Part shown: positions 5,315-8,279 of the stretch, piece after piece
How positions within the stretch are numbered: position 1 is the first letter of the stretch
How the letters are laid out: each line of letters starts with the position of its first letter
Origin: Actinomycetota bacterium
Lineage (GTDB): Bacteria; Actinomycetota; Actinomycetes; Nanopelagicales; Nanopelagicaceae
NCBI GenBank assembly: GCA_009924185.1
Contig: RFSC01000029.1
Coordinates: 1-8,279, forward strand
Direction: 5' to 3'
DNA: 8,279 nucleotides
The notes under the pieces: model-generated
Seen by the model: the letters and a program-made list of their open reading frames with translations, nothing else
The model's database searches: none
Told to the model about the DNA's origin: nothing
Position numbers and translations under genes: made by a program

Positions 5315-5647
5315 GTGCTAGCAGCCAACAACCGCTTAACCTCCCGCGATCAATTCGCCAGAGTTACGCGCTCCTCAATTAGATCAACCACTCCAACCCT
5401 GGTTGGGTATTTAGCTATTGAGCCAAATCTTTCTACACCAAAAATCGGTTTTGTTGTCTCCCGTGTTGTGGGTGGATCTGTACAGCGTCACCGTGTACAA
5501 CGCCAACTCCGTCATGCCTCACAAGCTGCGATGCACATCCTGCCGCAAAGTTCCATGGTCGTGGTTCGCGCAACCAAAAAAGAAACCAATGCGCACGGCG
5601 AAATCCCACAACTCTTCTCCGCTCTTTCCAAAAAGGCGGAGCGATGA
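5315..5647 (+). CDS. rnpA: Ribonuclease P protein component
   Basis: RnpA is the protein cofactor of the RNase P ribozyme, which removes the 5' leader of tRNA precursors; it binds the leader and helps metal and substrate binding. The 110-residue basic protein shows the family pattern: MLAANNRLTSRDQF at the N-terminus, KIGFVVSRVVGGSVQRHR at 43-60, and the RNA-binding helix RHRVQRQLRH at 58-67. Many bacteria have RNR here; RHR is usual in actinobacteria. The GTG at 5315-5317 matches the expected N-terminus, although no clear ribosome site precedes it; coupling to rpmH, ending 16 bases earlier, is likely. The stop codon overlaps the yidD ATG in an ATGA. The RNase P RNA gene is not in this window. 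Confidence 0.95.
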   Translation: MLAANNRLTSRDQFARVTRSSIRSTTPTLVGYLAIEPNLSTPKIGFVVSRVVGGSVQRHRVQRQLRHASQAAMHILPQSSMVVVRATKKETNAHGEIPQLFSALSKKAER

Positions 5648-5934
5648 TTAATAAAGCGTTACAAATACCAATGCTGCCATTTTTGCTCTTAATCAAAATC
5701 TGGCAGAAATTTATCGCTCCAGGTTTAGCACCCCGTTGTAAGTATTACCCATCATGTTCTCATTACACACTTGAGGCAATCAAGAGATACAACATCATCG
5801 GAGTTTTTCTAGGCGCTTGGCGTGTAGTTCGTTGTAACCCATTTAGCCATGGGGGAGTCGACTATGTTCCAGAAACCTTGAAAATAGGGCGTATTTCGCT
5901 CGGAAATTACACTTTAAATAAAGGAGCGCATTAA
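5644..5934 (+). CDS. yidD: Membrane protein insertion efficiency factor YidD
   Basis: YidD is a small, membrane-associated protein encoded between rnpA and yidC in very many bacteria; it is reported to aid insertion of membrane proteins by the Sec/YidC machinery. The 96-residue product has an amphipathic or hydrophobic N-terminal helix (about 5-25), the signature CKYYPSCSHYTLEAI at 32-46, and WRVVRCNPFSHGG at 59-71, with the three conserved cysteines at 32, 38 and 64. Its ATG overlaps the rnpA stop by four bases (ATGA), so translation is coupled. yidC starts at the base after its TAA, and the yidC ribosome site AAGGAG (5921-5926) lies inside the yidD end. Confidence 0.95.
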   Translation: MINKALQIPMLPFLLLIKIWQKFIAPGLAPRCKYYPSCSHYTLEAIKRYNIIGVFLGAWRVVRCNPFSHGGVDYVPETLKIGRISLGNYTLNKGAH

Positions 5935-6846
5935 ATGGGCTTTATTTTAGATCCCCTTTATTGGATTGTTTCTGGAGTTATGGTGGTGATCCACACAGCG
6001 CTATCACCGGTATTTGGTGAAGCCAGTGGTGTTACCTGGTCACTATCAATTGTTGGTCTAGTTATTTTGATCCGTACTCTTTTAATTCCATTATTTGTTA
6101 AGCAGATTAAATCTCAGCGTGCATTAACCGCACTATCCCCTGAGATGAAAAAGATCCAACAACGCTATAAAGATGATCGCCAAAAGCAATCAGAAGAGTT
6201 GATGAAGCTTTACAAAGAACACAAAACAAATCCCATGGCATCCTGCTTCCCAATCTTGGCGCAGGCCCCGATCTTCTTTGCACTCTTCACTGTGTTAAAT
6301 GGAATTGGAAAGAATCCGCCACAAGCCCGTGGTGTTTTAACAACTGAGTTGGCGGCACAAGCTGCAAAAGCGGAGTTCTTTGGTGCGCCGATCTCACAAA
6401 CTTTTTTAGGATCATCTAACGCAACTGTAAAAATCGTTACAGTATTTCTAATCGCTTTAATGTCAGTAACTACATTTACAACACAGCGTCAGTTGATGGT
6501 TAAAGGAATGCCAAAGTTGGATTCTTCCAACAACATGATGTTGCAACAGCAAAAAATTATGTTGTATTTATTCCCAGTTATTTTTGCGGTCTCTGGTGTT
6601 AACTTCCCAATCGGAGTTTTGATTTATTGGTCCACAACAAACCTTTGGACCTGGGGTCAGCAGTATTACGTCATCAAGAGAAACCCAACCCCCGGCTCTC
6701 CAGCCTGGGAGGAGCTCCAGGCCAAAAAGGCTAAAAAAGCTGGAACCACCCCCGAGGCCCCGACTGAGGAATCAGGCTCAGTCGCTACAGAGGAGCCAAA
6801 GGGTCAGCGCCCACAACCAAAAAAGAAGAAAAAGAAGAAAAAATAA
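5935..6846 (+). CDS. yidC: Membrane protein insertase YidC (Oxa1 family)
   Basis: YidC inserts and folds inner-membrane proteins, alone or with SecYEG. The 303-residue protein has about five membrane segments (roughly 8-26, 33-56, 100-124, 165-190 and 205-240) and a positively charged cytoplasmic loop between the second and third (about 57-98). RTLLIPLFVKQIKSQRAL (47-64) carries Arg47, matching the conserved arginine of the hydrophilic groove of Oxa1-type insertases. LMKLYKEHKTNPMASCFPIL and FPIGVLIYWSTTNLW are further family marks. There is no large periplasmic domain like that of E. coli. The tail (about 250-303) is Pro/Glu/Lys-rich and ends in eight lysines, probably for ribosome contact. 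The start is ATG at 5935, with AAGGAG eight bases upstream. Confidence 0.96.
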   Translation: MGFILDPLYWIVSGVMVVIHTALSPVFGEASGVTWSLSIVGLVILIRTLLIPLFVKQIKSQRALTALSPEMKKIQQRYKDDRQKQSEELMKLYKEHKTNPMASCFPILAQAPIFFALFTVLNGIGKNPPQARGVLTTELAAQAAKAEFFGAPISQTFLGSSNATVKIVTVFLIALMSVTTFTTQRQLMVKGMPKLDSSNNMMLQQQKIMLYLFPVIFAVSGVNFPIGVLIYWSTTNLWTWGQQYYVIKRNPTPGSPAWEELQAKKAKKAGTTPEAPTEESGSVATEEPKGQRPQPKKKKKKKK

Positions 6847-6888
6847 TATTAAAAGCCTCAAATCGGGGCAAAAGGTACAGGAGATGAG

Positions 6889-7365
6889 ATGAGCGAAGAG
6901 AAAAGCACAGTAGCCAGACTTGAGGAAGAGGGCGATATCGCTGCGGATTACCTTGAGGGCCTACTTGATATTGCCGATCTTGATGGGGATATTGAGATTG
7001 GAGTCGAAAATGACCGCGCCTCCCTGGTTCTCGAAGGTGGGGATCTTGCCCATCTAGTTGGCCGGGATGGAGAGGTGCTGGATGCGATCCAAGAGCTGAC
7101 CCGCCTTGCGGTTCAGACCTCCACCGGCGAGCGCTCCAGATTGATGTTGGATATCGATGGTTTCCGCGCCGACAAAAAGAGCTCCCTGACCAAACTCGCT
7201 GAAGAGACGGCGGAAGAGGTTAAGGCCAGCGGCAAGCCAATCAAACTCGCCCCAATGAACGCCTTTGAGCGCAAGATCGTCCATGACACCATTCAAAAAA
7301 TCGGCCTAACCAGTGAGTCTGAGGGCGAGGATCCAGATCGTTGTGTTGTGGTGATGCCAGCCTGA
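6889..7365 (+). CDS. khpB: KH-R3H RNA-binding protein Jag/KhpB
   Basis: Jag/KhpB is a predicted RNA-binding protein of the yidC neighbourhood; in Gram-positive bacteria it works with KhpA and affects cell division and elongation through RNA. The 158-residue protein has an acidic N-terminus (about 1-35), a KH-like domain (about 38-92) with the LVGRDGEVLDAIQEL turn-helix at 56-70, and an R3H domain (about 96-158) with the defining Arg128 and His132 in FERKIVHDTI, ending in DRCVVVMPA. The separate Jag-N domain found in Firmicutes is absent, as is usual in actinobacteria. The start is the ATG at 6889 with AGGAG (6879-6883) five bases before it; an earlier ATG at 6884 meets a stop after two codons. 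It is 42 bases behind yidC and probably in the same operon. Confidence 0.92.
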   Translation: MSEEKSTVARLEEEGDIAADYLEGLLDIADLDGDIEIGVENDRASLVLEGGDLAHLVGRDGEVLDAIQELTRLAVQTSTGERSRLMLDIDGFRADKKSSLTKLAEETAEEVKASGKPIKLAPMNAFERKIVHDTIQKIGLTSESEGEDPDRCVVVMPA

Positions 7366-7970
7366 GCGTTTCACGTGAAACCAGCTCAGCCCGCTACTTT
7401 CCCGAAAAGAGCGGGGATGCCCTTGCCTACGCAGATCTCCTAGCTACCACCGCAATCCAAAGGGGGCTAATTGGACCCCGTGAGGCGGAACGGGTTTGGG
7501 AGCGGCATATTGAAAACTGCATTCCACTAACCACCCTTTTGCCTGAGCAAAACGCCTCCGTTGCAGATGTTGGATCTGGGGCGGGGCTACCTGGAATCGT
7601 CATAGCTTTAGCAAAACCAGGGCTAAAAGTTACCTTGATTGAACCCCTTCAACGCAGGGTTGAGTTCCTCTACGAGGTAATCGATACCTTAAAACTTAAA
7701 AATGTAGAGGTAATCAGGGCAAAATCAGAGGTAGTTAAAGGCTCCTATAACTTTGTAACCGCAAGAGCGGTAGCCCCTTTACCCCGTTTAATCCAAACCA
7801 CCTGGCACCTAGTCGCCCCCGGCGGCTCCCTTTTGGCTATGAAAGGGGAGTCGGCGGCAGTTGAAATGGCGGAATCTGACCTATCTGTAGCGGTAAAAAC
7901 CGAGCTACATGAGATAAATATCGATGACTTACCCCTGGCTCGCATCGTTGAGCTACGAAAGGCTGGTTAA
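7341..7970 (+). CDS. rsmG: 16S rRNA (guanine527-N7)-methyltransferase RsmG
   Basis: RsmG (GidB) methylates G527 of 16S rRNA with S-adenosylmethionine; its loss gives low-level streptomycin resistance in several bacteria. The product shows the RsmG N-terminal segment AIQRGLIGPREAERVWERHI (38-57), the methyltransferase motif I DVGSGAGLPGI (76-86), the acidic LIEPLQRRVEFL segment (99-110), and the NFVTARAVAPLPRL region (137-150). The start is uncertain: no ATG or GTG occurs in frame before the conserved part. TTG at 7341 is the only usual start after the upstream stop at 7320-7322; GCGAGG (7325-7330) lies ten bases before it. This start overlaps jag by 25 bases and gives 209 residues. A parS site lies within codons 10-14 (VSRET). 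Confidence 0.92.
   Translation: MCCGDASLSVSRETSSARYFPEKSGDALAYADLLATTAIQRGLIGPREAERVWERHIENCIPLTTLLPEQNASVADVGSGAGLPGIVIALAKPGLKVTLIEPLQRRVEFLYEVIDTLKLKNVEVIRAKSEVVKGSYNFVTARAVAPLPRLIQTTWHLVAPGGSLLAMKGESAAVEMAESDLSVAVKTELHEINIDDLPLARIVELRKAG
7367..7382. other. parS: parS centromere site 1, inside rsmG
   Basis: The sequence contains the perfect 14-base palindrome GTTTCACGTGAAAC (7368-7381), the core of the conserved parS sequence TGTTTCACGTGAAACA; only the outermost base on each side differs (C and C), so 14 of 16 bases match. ParB binds such sites near the origin, spreads with CTP and works with ParA to move sister origins apart. The site lies within the 5' end of rsmG, two bases past the jag stop. 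Confidence 0.92.
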
Positions 7971-7979
7971 CTATCCCGC

Positions 7980-8279
7980 GTGACTGATTCACGTGAAACA
8001 TCCGCACCCCGCAGAGTCGTGGGCACCAAGCGGTTCCGTGAGGCCATGCCCCAACCCATCTCCACCCGGATCTTTACTGTGGCCAACCAAAAGGGCGGGG
8101 TAGGCAAAACCACCTCCGCGGTCAATGTTGGGGCGGCCCTGGCCATGGGGGGCCTGCGCACCCTAATCATCGATTTAGATCCTCAAGGTAACGCCAGCAC
8201 CGCTTTTGGAATCGCACGGGATGAGGTGCAGGGAATGTATGAAGTAATTACAAAAGATTTACCAATTCGCGATGCCGCG
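7980..8279 (+). CDS. parA: Chromosome partitioning ATPase ParA, N-terminal part (cut by window edge)
   Basis: ParA is the ATPase that binds DNA non-specifically and, with ParB bound at parS, moves new origins apart. The first 100 codons are present. After an N-terminal extension (1-30) comes IFTVANQKGGVGKTT (31-45), the deviant Walker A motif with the signature lysine Lys38, then the Walker A' region TLIIDLDPQGNAST (61-74). MinD and plasmid partition ATPases are related, but the place behind rsmG and the two parS sites make chromosomal ParA the clear choice. The GTG at 7980 is nine bases past the rsmG stop and has no strong ribosome site; GTG at 8019 and ATG at 8046 are alternatives, but actinobacterial ParA proteins usually carry an N-terminal extension. 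parB should follow beyond the window. Confidence 0.93.
   Translation, partial: MTDSRETSAPRRVVGTKRFREAMPQPISTRIFTVANQKGGVGKTTSAVNVGAALAMGGLRTLIIDLDPQGNASTAFGIARDEVQGMYEVITKDLPIRDAA
7985..8000. other. parS: parS centromere site 2, inside parA
   Basis: The 16 bases TGATTCACGTGAAACA match the conserved parS sequence at 15 positions; the only change is A for T at the third base, which breaks symmetry in the left half. It overlaps codons 2-7 of parA and is 618 bases from parS site 1, in the same register relative to the reading frame. Confidence 0.9.

Noticed and set aside
5418..5696. Reading frames of 77 (plus) and 87 codons (minus) over rnpA
   Set aside because: They overlap rnpA, which has clear RNase P protein motifs, and have no family pattern of their own.
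7375..7440. GTG inside parS site 1 as the start of rsmG
   Set aside because: It is one base out of frame with the conserved RsmG coding sequence.
1..8279. A mobile element, defence system or other novel gene cluster
   Set aside because: Every long coding stretch is accounted for by a conserved origin-region gene in its usual order, and no transposase, integrase, tRNA, direct-repeat array or compositional island was seen.

Overview
This window is the replication-origin region of a bacterial chromosome, almost certainly from an actinobacterium. Three things support that. The gene order (gyrB, dciA, recF, dnaN and dnaA on the left strand; rpmH, rnpA, yidD, yidC, jag/khpB, rsmG and parA on the right strand) is the classical origin neighbourhood. 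Several proteins carry actinobacterial sequence marks: DciA ends in GPRDTFG, RecF has ASHGES in its ABC signature, and RnpA has RHRV where many bacteria have RNR. Finally, RsmG and ParA both begin with parS-encoded SRET peptides. By eye the base composition is near half G+C, far lower than Streptomyces or Mycobacterium, and the genes are tightly packed. This suggests a streamlined, lower-GC actinobacterium such as the freshwater acI group (Nanopelagicales). The lineage is inference.

Left arm, all on the minus strand (reading from about 4.9 kb down to 1): dnaA (initiator), a 305-bp intergenic region with DnaA boxes and the probable dnaN promoter, dnaN (sliding clamp), recF starting at the base after the dnaN stop, dciA (helicase operator) overlapping the end of recF, a 176-bp gap with a possible gyrB promoter, and the first 103 codons of gyrB. 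No gnd lies between dnaN and recF, unlike Streptomyces.

Centre (4865-5157): the divergent dnaA/rpmH spacer carries two perfect TTATCCACA boxes, at least two near matches, two inverted repeats, an A+T-rich tract beside one perfect box, and weak promoter candidates for both directions. With the second box group between dnaA and dnaN, the sequence looks like a bipartite origin flanking dnaA.

Right arm, all on the plus strand: rpmH (L34) and rnpA, then yidD overlapping rnpA by 4 bases, yidC directly after yidD, jag/khpB, rsmG overlapping jag, and the first 100 codons of parA. Two parS centromere sites lie inside the 5' coding ends of rsmG and parA.

Together the genes cover initiation (DnaA, DciA, DnaN), repair and topology (RecF, GyrB), origin segregation (ParA, parS), and ribosome, tRNA and membrane-protein biogenesis (L34, RnpA, YidD, YidC, KhpB, RsmG). 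All genes run away from the centre, as expected for co-orientation with forks leaving an origin there. I find no mobile element, CRISPR array, tRNA, rRNA or new multigene system. The points worth a second look are in the regulatory DNA.
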